DNA of 64,000 nucleotides. Origin: Rhizobium aethiopicum. Its GTDB lineage: Bacteria > Pseudomonadota > Alphaproteobacteria > Rhizobiales > Rhizobiaceae. Shown in pieces: positions 1-8,290 of this stretch (positions are counted from its first letter, which is position 1; the number at the start of each line of letters is the position of its first letter). A model generated the notes under the pieces. The model was not told where the DNA came from. It saw only the letters and a list, made by a program, of their open reading frames with translations, and made no database searches. Both the position numbers and the translations under genes were made by a program. The DNA lies in the NCBI RefSeq assembly GCF_900094625.1, contig NZ_FMAJ01000005.1, positions 310,001 to 374,000 of the forward strand, written 5' to 3'.

Positions 1-640
1 TTTCGAGAATCTCGTGCAGGATATGCGAGATGAAGATGACGGAGCCGCCAGCGGCGACGAAGCGGCGGACATGGTCGAGCATCTGCCGGGCGAGGCTCGC
101 ATCGAGCGACGAGGTCGGTTCGTCGAGAATCACCAGCCGCGGCGTTATGCCGGCGTCGGAAAAGGCCATGGCGATTTCGACCATCTGCCGCTCGGCGATC
201 GAGAGATCGCCGACGGCCCGGCCGCTGTCGATGCCGTGGCCGGGAAAGACAGCATCTAGGCTCTTTTCGATGATTCTTGCGGCGCGCCTGCGCCAGCCGA
301 AGCCGCCGAGATCGCGGTGCATGATGCGGGTGTTCTCGACGATGGAGAGATTGGGGCAGAGCGAAAGCTCCTGGAAGACGCAACGCACGCCGCGGGCCCG
401 CGCCGCATTGATGCCGTAGCGCTCCAGCCGCTCGCCGTCGCTGGCGACACTTCCTTCATGGGGTGTGAGGCCGCCATTGATGACGCCGACGATGGTGGAT
501 TTGCCGGCTCCATTGTGTCCTACGAGCCCGACGCATTCGCCCGGCATGACGCGCAGGGTGACGCCGTCAAGCGCCCTGACCGCCCCGAAGCTCACCTTGG
601 CGCTGTCGACGGCGATCACCGCCTCGAAAACCTCGTTCAT
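1..640 (-). CDS. Sugar ABC transporter ATP-binding protein (partial, C-terminus beyond window)
   Basis: The minus-strand frame opens at an ATG at 640 and stays open through position 1, so about 213 N-terminal residues are seen. It energises uptake of a sugar or related solute at the inner membrane. The Walker A motif GHNGAGKST lies near residues 40-48. The signature region reads LSIAERQ, the loose form usual in the first half of RbsA/XylG-type tandem ATPases, and it is followed by Walker B LVILDEPTSSLD. The full family protein is about 500 residues with two ATPase halves, so the second half would lie outside. It follows the periplasmic binding protein gene after an 88-nt gap that holds a strong hairpin, and is probably co-transcribed with it. 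The substrate cannot be told from sequence. Confidence 0.9.
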   Translation of the reverse strand, partial: MNEVFEAVIAVDSAKVSFGAVRALDGVTLRVMPGECVGLVGHNGAGKSTIVGVINGGLTPHEGSVASDGERLERYGINAARARGVRCVFQELSLCPNLSIVENTRIMHRDLGGFGWRRRAARIIEKSLDAVFPGHGIDSGRAVGDLSIAERQMVEIAMAFSDAGITPRLVILDEPTSSLDASLARQMLDHVRRFVAAGGSVIFISHILHEILE

Positions 641-667
641 GCTGCCCGCCACACCTGCTCGAAAGGA

Positions 668-700
668 CTGCCGCGCGGCCATTTGCGGCCCGCGCGGCAG
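668..700 (-). terminator. GC-rich hairpin between binding-protein and ATPase genes
   Basis: An inverted repeat with arms CTGCCGCGCGGCC and GGCCCGCGCGGCAG (one bulge) encloses a 6-nt loop. It lies 13 nt past the stop of the binding-protein gene and before the ATPase start. There is no strong T-run, so it is more likely an RNA-stabilising or attenuating stem than a full terminator. Such stems commonly raise binding-protein output above that of the membrane components. Confidence 0.5.
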
Positions 701-712
701 TCGCCGGGAGAG

Positions 713-1729
713 TTATTTTGCCGACTCGATGACCTTGATCGCATCCGCCTGCGTGTATTCCACATTGGCCACGCCGCCGGCCTGGGTGTTGGCGAGGTTC
801 GTTTCGAGATTGTCCTGGTCGATGCGCAGGAAGGGCACGACGAGGTCCTTCTTGACCTGCTTGCCGTCAAGGATCTGCTGGGCGACCCAGAAGGCGAGCG
901 TCGAGACACCGGGCGCGATCGATACGGACATGGTCTCGTAGCCCTTTGCGTCCTTCTGCTCCTTCCACCACTTCAACTCGTCTTCGCGGTTGCCCATGAT
1001 GATGATCGGCATCTTCCGGTTGGTCGCGGCGATCGCCTGTGCGGCGCCGTAACCATCGCCGCCCTGCGTCACTACGCCGACGATCTCGGGCAGGCTCGGC
1101 AGGATGCCGGCGACCGCCTTCTGCGCGACGTCCTGCGCCCAGTCGCCGTGAACGGAGCCGACGATCTTGAACTGCGGGAACTGCTTGACGCCTTCGTGGA
1201 TGCCCGCCGAGATCTCGTCGTCGACGAAGACGCCGGCGAGGCCGCGGATCTCGAGCAGATTGCCGCCCTGCGGGATTTTCTTCGACAGATACTCGACCTC
1301 GCTGCGGCCCATTTCCTTGAAATTGACGGCGATGCGCCAGGCGCAGGGTTCGGTCACGATGCCGTCGAAGGAAACGACGGTAATGCCGGCGTCGCAGGCT
1401 TCCTTGACCGCGCCGTTCAGCGCCGTTGGCGAGGCGGCGTTCAGCACGATCGCGTCATAGCCCTGCAGGATCATGTTCTGAATCTGCGCAGCCTGTTCGG
1501 TCGCCTGGTTCTCGGCGGTGGTGAAAGGGTCGGCGGCGGCAACGACACCTGATTTCACGGCTTCGCCCGTCACCTTGCCCCAGCTCGTCAGCATGGCCTG
1601 GCGCCAGGAGTTTCCGGCATAGTTGTTGGAAAGGGCGATCTTCTTGGCCGACGTGTCGGCAAAGGCGGAAATGGGCATGGCGGCGCAAGCAATGGCGGCC
1701 GATGCCAGAAACATCTTACGGATTGTCAT
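713..1729 (-). CDS. Periplasmic sugar-binding protein (ribose/XylF-like type)
   Basis: A 338-residue solute-binding protein of the periplasmic-binding-protein 4 (RbsB-like) class, the receptor for the ABC system whose ATPase follows. The N-terminus (MTIRKMFLASAAIACAAMP..AFA) is a Sec signal peptide ending near residue 25. The mature part has the two-lobe pattern, with NNYAGNSWRQAM early and VTQGGDGYGAAQA in the second lobe. I chose the ATG at 1729 because GGGAGGAAG precedes it. An in-frame ATG 15 nt upstream lies in the ribosome-binding region and would lengthen the signal peptide needlessly. It diverges from the histidine kinase gene at 2008, which suggests that the two-component pair controls it. 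Substrate unknown. Confidence 0.88.
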   Translation of the reverse strand: MTIRKMFLASAAIACAAMPISAFADTSAKKIALSNNYAGNSWRQAMLTSWGKVTGEAVKSGVVAAADPFTTAENQATEQAAQIQNMILQGYDAIVLNAASPTALNGAVKEACDAGITVVSFDGIVTEPCAWRIAVNFKEMGRSEVEYLSKKIPQGGNLLEIRGLAGVFVDDEISAGIHEGVKQFPQFKIVGSVHGDWAQDVAQKAVAGILPSLPEIVGVVTQGGDGYGAAQAIAATNRKMPIIIMGNREDELKWWKEQKDAKGYETMSVSIAPGVSTLAFWVAQQILDGKQVKKDLVVPFLRIDQDNLETNLANTQAGGVANVEYTQADAIKVIESAK

Positions 1730-1890
1730 GTCTTCCTCCCTCATGATCGCGCCGGTCGGCGGATCGCTTCACTCCTGCCGGCTGAACCGGGCCCGAGTGA
1801 AAATTGTTCTTGCACTGAGCTTCCTCCTCTCAGTATGGGCAGGATGCGGGAGATCGGCCGGCCTGTACAGGGGCAAGGCGGCAACTCGTT

Positions 1891-1926
1891 TGCGGGTTTT
1901 GCGCAACAAGCTGCGGGTTTACGCAA
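1891..1926. promoter_or_regulatory. Tandem direct repeat, candidate response-regulator operator
   Basis: Two copies of a 15-16 bp sequence occur in the divergent intergenic region: TGCGGGTTTTGCGCAA at 1891-1906 and TGCGGGTTTACGCAA at 1912-1926. Their starts are 21 bp apart, two helical turns. They lie between the ABC transporter operon and the two-component genes, so the adjacent LuxR-type response regulator is the natural candidate ligand. The rest of the gap (1730-2007) shows no gene. Confidence 0.5.
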
Positions 1927-2007
1927 GACGGCGGCCCATCCGTGGGCGCTTACTGGGAAACGATCACGCCGGGTTGAGGAGCCTGTCGTGACGGGGAGGA
2001 ACTGACA

Positions 2008-3246
2008 ATGCTGCATCTCGCACCGGCAGCCCTGTTCGACCACTATCTCGGCATTTCCCGGCTGCTCGCGGGCCAGCTCGATTTCCGCTCGGCCATCCGT
2101 TCGGTCGCGGCCGAAGTCGCCCACATCATCCCGCACGACCATCTCGATGTCTGCGTGCTGCTCGAGGGCGGCAACTATCACACGGCCTACGAGACCGGCA
2201 TCGAGACCGCCTGGGGCGAGATCGCCGGCGCGCCTGTCGTCAACAGTCCCATCCGTTCGCTCTTGAGGGGTGAAGTCGAATTTTTGCTCTCGGACGACGC
2301 CATGAAAGATCCGCGCTTCCATTTCGAGGGTGCGTTCAAGCGGCCGATCGTCGAACAATCGCTGAGGAGCCGGCTGCATGTGCCGATGAAGGTGCAGGGG
2401 ACGATCATCGCAGCACTTTCCTGTTCGTCTCACAAGGCGGGCGTCTATACGATGGAGGACGTCGAGCGCGCTCGTATCATCGCCGATCTTCTGACGCCCT
2501 ATTTCTTTGCGCTGCAGGCAGCCGAGCAGGCTCAACGCTCGGCGATCGTCGAGGCGGAGGCGCGCGCTCGCGAGGAGGGGCTGCGTCAGGGTGCGCTGAA
2601 GCTTACAGAAGCCCTGGAGCAGGAGCGCCAGCGGATCGGCATGGACCTTCACGACCAGACGCTCGCCGACTTGACTCGGCTTGCCCGCCGGATCGATCGG
2701 CTGTCGCGCAACGGCGAGGTGACGCCTGAGACGCTCGAACCCGTCTCTCGGTCGCTGCAGCATTGCATGCAGGATCTGCGGCAGATCATCGAGCAGGCAA
2801 AACCTTCCGTGCTCCAGCTGTTCGGCCTCGCACAGGCTATCGAGCATCATCTCGACCGATCGACGCGCGACACCGGGTCGGGCATCGAATGGGGACTCGT
2901 CGACGAAACGAACGGCGCGTTGGAAAGGCTGGAACCGACCGTCAGCGTCGCCTTGTTCCGCATAGCGCAGGAGGCGATCAACAATGCTGTGCGCCATGCC
3001 GCCCCGCTGGCAATCATGGTGCGGCTCGAAGCCGACGACGAACAGCTGTCGATCGAAATCTCCGACGACGGGACAGGGCTTGCCAAGACGCGCGGACGGA
3101 TCGGCGGCGGCATCGACAATATGAAGACCCGCGCGAGGCTGATCTCGGCGCGCTTCACGATCGGCGCCGGCCAAAATAATCGCGGCACTGCGGTGCGCGT
3201 CGTGCTGCCGCTGGCGCCGAGCGGCCCGGCGGCTGAGCCAGATTGA
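2008..3246 (+). CDS. GAF-domain sensor histidine kinase (HisKA_3 / NarX-DesK class)
   Basis: A 412-residue sensor kinase. Residues about 20-170 form a GAF-like sensory domain, and about 175-215 a coiled linker rich in Glu and Arg. The phosphoacceptor motif is MDLHDQTLADL, with His near residue 215, typical of HisKA_3 kinases that partner LuxR-type regulators. The ATPase domain shows NNAVRHA (N box) and the G boxes DDGTGL and GGGIDNM. There is no signal peptide or clear membrane span, so it is probably a cytosolic sensor. GGGGAGG sits upstream of the ATG. The response-regulator gene starts 13 nt after the stop, so they form an operon. It diverges from the sugar ABC genes, whose expression it may control; that link is inference from position. 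Confidence 0.9.
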   Translation: MLHLAPAALFDHYLGISRLLAGQLDFRSAIRSVAAEVAHIIPHDHLDVCVLLEGGNYHTAYETGIETAWGEIAGAPVVNSPIRSLLRGEVEFLLSDDAMKDPRFHFEGAFKRPIVEQSLRSRLHVPMKVQGTIIAALSCSSHKAGVYTMEDVERARIIADLLTPYFFALQAAEQAQRSAIVEAEARAREEGLRQGALKLTEALEQERQRIGMDLHDQTLADLTRLARRIDRLSRNGEVTPETLEPVSRSLQHCMQDLRQIIEQAKPSVLQLFGLAQAIEHHLDRSTRDTGSGIEWGLVDETNGALERLEPTVSVALFRIAQEAINNAVRHAAPLAIMVRLEADDEQLSIEISDDGTGLAKTRGRIGGGIDNMKTRARLISARFTIGAGQNNRGTAVRVVLPLAPSGPAAEPD

Positions 3247-3259
3247 GGAGAAAGGCAGG

Positions 3260-3982
3260 ATGAAGGTTCTAATCGTCGAGGACGACCCGCTGCACCGCTC
3301 CTACTTGCACGAGGCTGTTAACGCCGCCTTGCCGGAATGCGATACGGTGATCGAGGCGGAGAACGGAACGGCCGGCGAGAAGCTCGCCCGCGATCATAAG
3401 TCAGCGCACATCGTCATGGATCTGCAGATGGCGAGCCGCAACGGCATCGAGGCGGCGCGCACGATCTGGAAGGAGCGGCCGGAGACCCGCATCCTGTTCT
3501 GGTCAAATTATTCGGACGAGGCTTACGTGCGCGGCGTCTCGCGCATCGTGCCGGATGGCGCCGCCTATGGCTATGTGCTGAAATCCGCTTCCGACGAGCG
3601 GCTGAAGCTCGCGCTACGCTCGATCTTCATCGAGAGCCAGTGCGTCATCGACCGCGAGGTGCGCGGCCTGCAACAGAAAAGCCTGGGCCAGACCAATGGC
3701 TTCACCGATTCCGAATACGAGATCCTTGTCGATATCGCCCTCGGCCTGACCGATCGGGCCATCGCCAAACGCCGGAGCCTGTCACTGCGCAGCGTGCAAA
3801 ACCGCCTGCAGCAGCTCTACGACAAGCTCGACGTCTACCAGACGGCCGGCGACGACCACGAGGACGGCCGCTTCAATCTGCGCGCCCGCGCCGTCACGAT
3901 CGCTTTCCTACGCAAACTCCTGAACTACAGCGCTTTGGAACGGGCGGAGGCGGAATTGCAGGAATGGCTCGATGGAAAATAG
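3260..3982 (+). CDS. Response regulator, receiver plus LuxR-type HTH
   Basis: A 240-residue DNA-binding response regulator, partner of the upstream kinase. The receiver domain (residues 1-125) has the acidic pocket VEDD near residue 7, the phosphoacceptor Asp in HIVMDLQMA (about residue 54), and the conserved Lys in YVLKSAS. The C-terminal LuxR/NarL-type HTH (FTDSEYEILVDIALGLTDRAI..) covers about 150-195. A roughly 40-residue tail, longer than in typical NarL-type proteins, follows the HTH; its role is unknown. GGAGAAAGG precedes the start. The direct repeats at 1891-1926 are its most plausible target. Confidence 0.9.
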   Translation: MKVLIVEDDPLHRSYLHEAVNAALPECDTVIEAENGTAGEKLARDHKSAHIVMDLQMASRNGIEAARTIWKERPETRILFWSNYSDEAYVRGVSRIVPDGAAYGYVLKSASDERLKLALRSIFIESQCVIDREVRGLQQKSLGQTNGFTDSEYEILVDIALGLTDRAIAKRRSLSLRSVQNRLQQLYDKLDVYQTAGDDHEDGRFNLRARAVTIAFLRKLLNYSALERAEAELQEWLDGK

Positions 3983-4053
3983 TTTGAAACGCTGCCTCGA
4001 ACACGGCTTTCGTCCAGACGCTGCAGTCTGAATCGTGGGTTTGCCAGCGTTGG

Positions 4054-5787
4054 CTATGCCCTCAACCCGGCCAGTGATCTCGCCTCAGGATAGGCAGCCG
4101 TCACCACCGGCAGGATCAGACGGCTCGGATAGGCCGCGCCGGAGAAGACTCGCTGCCTGGCCGGCACGAAATCCGATGCCCGGGCGAGGGTAGAAGGGAC
4201 CCCTGACTGCGGATTCCGGTCGAAGCGCGGGAAGTTGGACGAGGCGATCTGAAGTCGCAGCCGATGTCCTTTCTTGAACAGCCGGCTGGCATGTCCGAGG
4301 CGGATGGTGAGCTCGGCGGGATCATCGCCCGCTTCGCTGCCGCGCTTCCATCTGATGATTCCATCGACGATAGCGAGACTCCGGTCGTCCGGGGCCACGT
4401 CGCAGAGCTTGGCCGTCCAGTCGCAGGTCGTGGCGGAGGAGGCGACCCACAGGCATGCCGTCACAAGCCCGGTCACCTCGATATCGTCCCGCAGGGGCTG
4501 GCCGGTGAAAACCAGAACGTCGTCTCGGATCTCGATCGGCGCCTGATCGAGCGGACCGGAATTGCGGCCGAGAAGAAGGCCGGGCAGGAATGTCGCACCG
4601 CCGATGGTCGGAACCGGCATGGATGGGTCGGAAACATAGCTGGCGCTCGCTTTTGCGCCCGGACTTGAACCCAGCGTAGCTCGGCTGCAATCGAGGAAAT
4701 GCGGCACGGCAACCATGTCAGGCAGAGGCCAATCCGGAGCGGCGTGCCAACTATTCGATCCTGAACGGAAATAACGCACCGTCGGAGAATCCTGCTGCCG
4801 ATCCCGAAGAGCGCTGTCGAAGAAAGCCAGGTTCTCCTCCGGAAGATCGACGGCCGATGCCCCGTAACCCAACCATTCCCCGCCCTGCCAATCGCTGGGA
4901 TTGCCATGCGACCATGGGCCGATGATGAGCCGATCGGGCATGTCGCTTTGCCCCGTCCATCGGGACTTTGCCTTCTCGAAGAGCTCGATCGAGCCCTCGA
5001 GAAAGATATCGTTCCAGCCGGCGACGACCAGCATCGCGGTTTCGTTCGCCTCGACCCAATCGGGTGAAAACAACTCGGACTCGCCCCAGATCGCCCGGGG
5101 ATCGAACCAGTCCCGGACATAGGGTGCGAGTTCGGCAATCGCTTCATTCAGGATTGGCAATCGGGCAAAGGCTGCGAAAGGATCCTGTTGCAAGCGCTCC
5201 AGAAACGCTTGCGAGCGCTCCCGCACATCGGGCGGCATCACCGCTGTCCGATGCAGGATGTGGTCGGCGCCCAGCGCCTCAATCACCCATAACAGCAGGA
5301 ATGCGAGTTCGAGTGCACCGCCGCGATACATCCAGGTTTCCCCATGGCGCGCCGTCGTCAATTGCGGAGCAATCGCTTTCAGACCCGCCGGATTTTCCGA
5401 CAGCGCCAGCACCTGCGTGGCGCCGACGTAGGAAGCACCGAACATCCCGACTTTGCCGTTGCAGAACGGCTGGCGTCTCAGCCATTCGATCGTATCGGCG
5501 CCGTCACGCCCCTCGAATTCAAAGGGAACGAACTCGCCGTCCGACTGATAGCGTCCGCGGGTATCCTGGATGGCGATCGCATAACCTCGGCGCAGTGCCG
5601 TCTGAAACTCCAAGGCGGAGATATATTGTGAGCCGAACGGCGCATCCTTGCGATAGGGCGTGCGCTGCAGAAGCACCGGCCAGGCGCCTTCCGTCGCCGG
5701 GAGCCAGAGATCGGTCTTTAGGATCACACCATCGCGCATCACTACATCGACATTGTCGATGAGCCTGAACGTTGTTTGCTTCGTCAT
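4054..5787 (-). CDS. CocE/NonD-family hydrolase (X-Pro dipeptidyl-peptidase-like)
   Basis: A 577-residue serine hydrolase of the CocE/X-Pro dipeptidyl-peptidase family. The alpha/beta-hydrolase core has the oxyanion-side motif QDTRGRYQSDGEF and the nucleophile elbow GMFGASYVG (Ser at about residue 119). Candidate catalytic Asp and His lie in WNDIFLEG and GPWSHGN. A C-terminal jelly-roll domain follows from about residue 330. Family members cleave ester or amide bonds of varied small molecules. No signal peptide is seen, so it is probably cytosolic. It is the last gene of a sugar-uptake operon and starts 9 nt after the permease stop, so it may deacylate an imported esterified sugar. That substrate is inference. 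Confidence 0.85.
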   Translation of the reverse strand: MTKQTTFRLIDNVDVVMRDGVILKTDLWLPATEGAWPVLLQRTPYRKDAPFGSQYISALEFQTALRRGYAIAIQDTRGRYQSDGEFVPFEFEGRDGADTIEWLRRQPFCNGKVGMFGASYVGATQVLALSENPAGLKAIAPQLTTARHGETWMYRGGALELAFLLLWVIEALGADHILHRTAVMPPDVRERSQAFLERLQQDPFAAFARLPILNEAIAELAPYVRDWFDPRAIWGESELFSPDWVEANETAMLVVAGWNDIFLEGSIELFEKAKSRWTGQSDMPDRLIIGPWSHGNPSDWQGGEWLGYGASAVDLPEENLAFFDSALRDRQQDSPTVRYFRSGSNSWHAAPDWPLPDMVAVPHFLDCSRATLGSSPGAKASASYVSDPSMPVPTIGGATFLPGLLLGRNSGPLDQAPIEIRDDVLVFTGQPLRDDIEVTGLVTACLWVASSATTCDWTAKLCDVAPDDRSLAIVDGIIRWKRGSEAGDDPAELTIRLGHASRLFKKGHRLRLQIASSNFPRFDRNPQSGVPSTLARASDFVPARQRVFSGAAYPSRLILPVVTAAYPEARSLAGLRA

Positions 5788-5796
5788 GGCCTGTTC

Positions 5797-6798
5797 TCAG
5801 CGCCCGCCGACAAGCCGCTGCCGCAATTGGTCGAAGGAGACCGCAAGGATGAGCAGAAAACCGGTGGCGGCCTGCTGCCAGGAAGAGTTGATGTTCATCA
5901 GCGTCAGACCATTGTTCAGCACCCCGACGATCAGCAGCCCAATCACCGTGCCGAACATCGTGCCGGTGCCGCCCTTCAGCGACGTTCCGCCGAGGATGAC
6001 GGCGGTGACGACGGCAAGCTCCAGGCCGAGGCCGGTGGTGCCCGACGTGGAGCCCAGCTGCGAGGCGCTCATCAGCCCGCCGAGCCCGATAAAGGCACCG
6101 GAGAGCGAGAAGCCCAAAAACACTACGCGCTTGGTCTTGATCCCGACCAGACGCGCGGCATTCTCATTGGCGCCGATCGCGTAGATCGACCGGCCGAAAA
6201 CCGTGCGTTTGAGGACGATGCCGACGACGATGGCCACGAGAACGAAGACCAGCGCAGACAGCGGGATGTTGAGGAAAGGGCGCCAGATTGCCCAGTCGAA
6301 ATTTGCAATCAACATGTTCTTGCCGCCGCCGATCGACTGGGTCAGGCCGCGGAAGATCGCCAGGGTTCCAAGGGTGGTGATCAAGGCGTTGACGCCGATC
6401 TTGGTAACCAGGAAGCCGTTGATCACGCCGATCGCCATGCCCACAAGCATTGCGAGGGCGCTTGCCGGAACGATGCCGATGCTGTTGACGGTGAGGGCCA
6501 TGATGAGGGCGACGAAGGCGACGCCACTGCCGACCGACAGGTCGAACTGGCCGGCAATCAGCAGCATGGTTCCGCCTGCCGCAAGCACGCCGGTAATCGA
6601 CAATGCCGTGATCACGTTGACCCAGTTGCCCCAGGTCAGGAAGTAGGGCGAACTCAATGAAAAGAACACGATCTCAGCGAGCAGGAAGGCGAGCAGCGCG
6701 GCCGATTCCGGCGTTTTGCGCCAGAAGCTGGTTTTGTCGCTACTCGTGTCGATATCCGCCATAGCTGTCATGGCCTCGGATTGAAGCTTGTCATGCAT
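5797..6798 (-). CDS. Sugar ABC transporter permease (RbsC/BPD_transp_2 family)
   Basis: A 333-residue inner-membrane permease with about nine or ten hydrophobic segments and the family pattern GTLAIFRGLTQSIGGG and GANENAARLVGI. It forms the channel of the ABC importer encoded by the two genes upstream in the operon. I chose the ATG at 6798 because GGGAGG lies 8 nt upstream. A GTG two codons earlier is possible but would sit too close to that site. The start overlaps the ATPase stop by 8 nt, which implies translational coupling. The cytosolic N-terminus is rather long (about 30 residues before the first span). Confidence 0.9.
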   Translation of the reverse strand: MHDKLQSEAMTAMADIDTSSDKTSFWRKTPESAALLAFLLAEIVFFSLSSPYFLTWGNWVNVITALSITGVLAAGGTMLLIAGQFDLSVGSGVAFVALIMALTVNSIGIVPASALAMLVGMAIGVINGFLVTKIGVNALITTLGTLAIFRGLTQSIGGGKNMLIANFDWAIWRPFLNIPLSALVFVLVAIVVGIVLKRTVFGRSIYAIGANENAARLVGIKTKRVVFLGFSLSGAFIGLGGLMSASQLGSTSGTTGLGLELAVVTAVILGGTSLKGGTGTMFGTVIGLLIVGVLNNGLTLMNINSSWQQAATGFLLILAVSFDQLRQRLVGGR

Positions 6799-8290
6799 GG
6801 ACACCGCCTCCCGCGGCTTCGGTCAGGGTTTCAGTGGAAATGCGATCGTGCGGGATCTCCGCGATCAACCGCCCGCGGACCAGGACGAGAGCGCGGCTGG
6901 CGACCGCGTTGATGTCCTCATAGTCCGAGGTCGCGATGATGATGGCATGGCCGTCGGCAGCCAGTTCGGCGAGGATGCGATAAATCTCCTGGCGGGCGCC
7001 GACATCCACACCGCGTGTCGGTTCCGTCAGCACCAGGATCCTGGAGCCCGCCTCCAGCCAGCGGCCGAGCAAAACCTTTTGCTGATTGCCGCCGGACAAT
7101 TCGGTGATGATCTGGTTGCCGGCGGTGTCCGCCTTGACGCGTAGCTTCCGATGCCAACGGGAATAGGCCGCCCGCAGTCGCTCGCCGCTCAGCATGCCGG
7201 AGCGCGACAGTCGCGGCCAGCTCGGTGCGGACAGGTTTTCTGCGAGCGTCATGGTGCGCAGCAGTCCCTCGCTTGCCCGGTCCGCCGGCAGATGGCCGAT
7301 CGAAGCGGCGATCGCCTCGGCGGGATGGCGAAAATGGGCGGGCCTGCCGTCGATGAGAAGCTCGCCTCTGTCGAATGTTCGCGCACCCACCAGCGACGCC
7401 GCGAGCTCCTGGACGCCGGAACCGACCTTGCCGTACATGCCGAGGATCTCCCCCGGTCCGAGAGCGAAGGAGATATCCGCGAAGGCGTCCGATCCAAGGC
7501 GTTCCGCTCGAAGAACCGGTTTGGCGCTGGAGGACGACGGGCCAAGCGAGTGGCGCGCATGCGCAACCGCCCGGCCGACCATTGCCTCAATGACCTGTTC
7601 CTGGGTGACTTCATCCGTCGGCCGGTCCAGGGAAACGCGGCCGTCCCGCAGCACGCAGACCCGGTCGGCCAAGGTGAAGACTTCGTCGAGCCGGTGGGTG
7701 ATGTAGAGAACGGCCGTGCCGCGTTCGGCCAGGCGCCGGATCAGCTGAAAGAGTTTGCGCGCCTCGGCGTCCGACAATGCGGCGGTCGCCTCGTCGAAGA
7801 TGATGCACTTCGACGTGCCGATCGTCGCCCGGGCGATCTCGATGATCTGCCGCTCGCCGAGCCGAAGATTTGCCACCTTCGCCGTCAGCGGCAGATCGGC
7901 GCCGAGCAGATCCAGCGCCTCTTTTGCCATCCGCTGCATGGCCCCGCGATCGAGAAGGCCAGCTCTCGTCGGCCAGGCACCAAGGACGATATTTTCGGCA
8001 ACCGTCAGGGTCGGAGCGTCGGCGATTTCCTGGGTGATCAGCCTGATGCCGGCATCGCGCGCATCGCCGACGCCGTGGAAGGATGCGACCTTGCCGTCCA
8101 CCGAAATCGTGCCGTCGTCCGGCCGGTGATCACCCGCCAGAATGCGTACGAATGTGGACTTGCCGGCACCGTTTTCCCCGAGAAGGGCGGTGATCGTTCC
8201 GGCGGCGAGATCGAGGTCCACACCATGGAGCACCTCGACCGGGCCGAACGATTTCCGGATGCCGCGGACGGCAAGGAAGTCCGTCGTCAT
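6791..8290 (-). CDS. Sugar ABC transporter ATP-binding protein (tandem ATPase)
   Basis: A 499-residue tandem ATPase of the RbsA/MglA/XylG type. The first half has Walker A GENGAGKST near residue 37, signature LRLGERQ and Walker B CIIFDEA. The second half has the degenerate Walker A expected for this class (GKVGSGVQE), signature LSGGNQQK and Walker B LVLTEPTRGVDVG. It powers sugar uptake with the permease and binding protein on either side. Its start overlaps the binding-protein stop by 4 nt (ATGA), and its stop overlaps the permease start. Such ATPases import pentoses, hexoses or polyols; with the neighbouring arabinose/fucose isomerase-type enzyme a pentose or deoxyhexose is possible. Confidence 0.92.
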   Translation of the reverse strand: MTTDFLAVRGIRKSFGPVEVLHGVDLDLAAGTITALLGENGAGKSTFVRILAGDHRPDDGTISVDGKVASFHGVGDARDAGIRLITQEIADAPTLTVAENIVLGAWPTRAGLLDRGAMQRMAKEALDLLGADLPLTAKVANLRLGERQIIEIARATIGTSKCIIFDEATAALSDAEARKLFQLIRRLAERGTAVLYITHRLDEVFTLADRVCVLRDGRVSLDRPTDEVTQEQVIEAMVGRAVAHARHSLGPSSSSAKPVLRAERLGSDAFADISFALGPGEILGMYGKVGSGVQELAASLVGARTFDRGELLIDGRPAHFRHPAEAIAASIGHLPADRASEGLLRTMTLAENLSAPSWPRLSRSGMLSGERLRAAYSRWHRKLRVKADTAGNQIITELSGGNQQKVLLGRWLEAGSRILVLTEPTRGVDVGARQEIYRILAELAADGHAIIIATSDYEDINAVASRALVLVRGRLIAEIPHDRISTETLTEAAGGGVHA

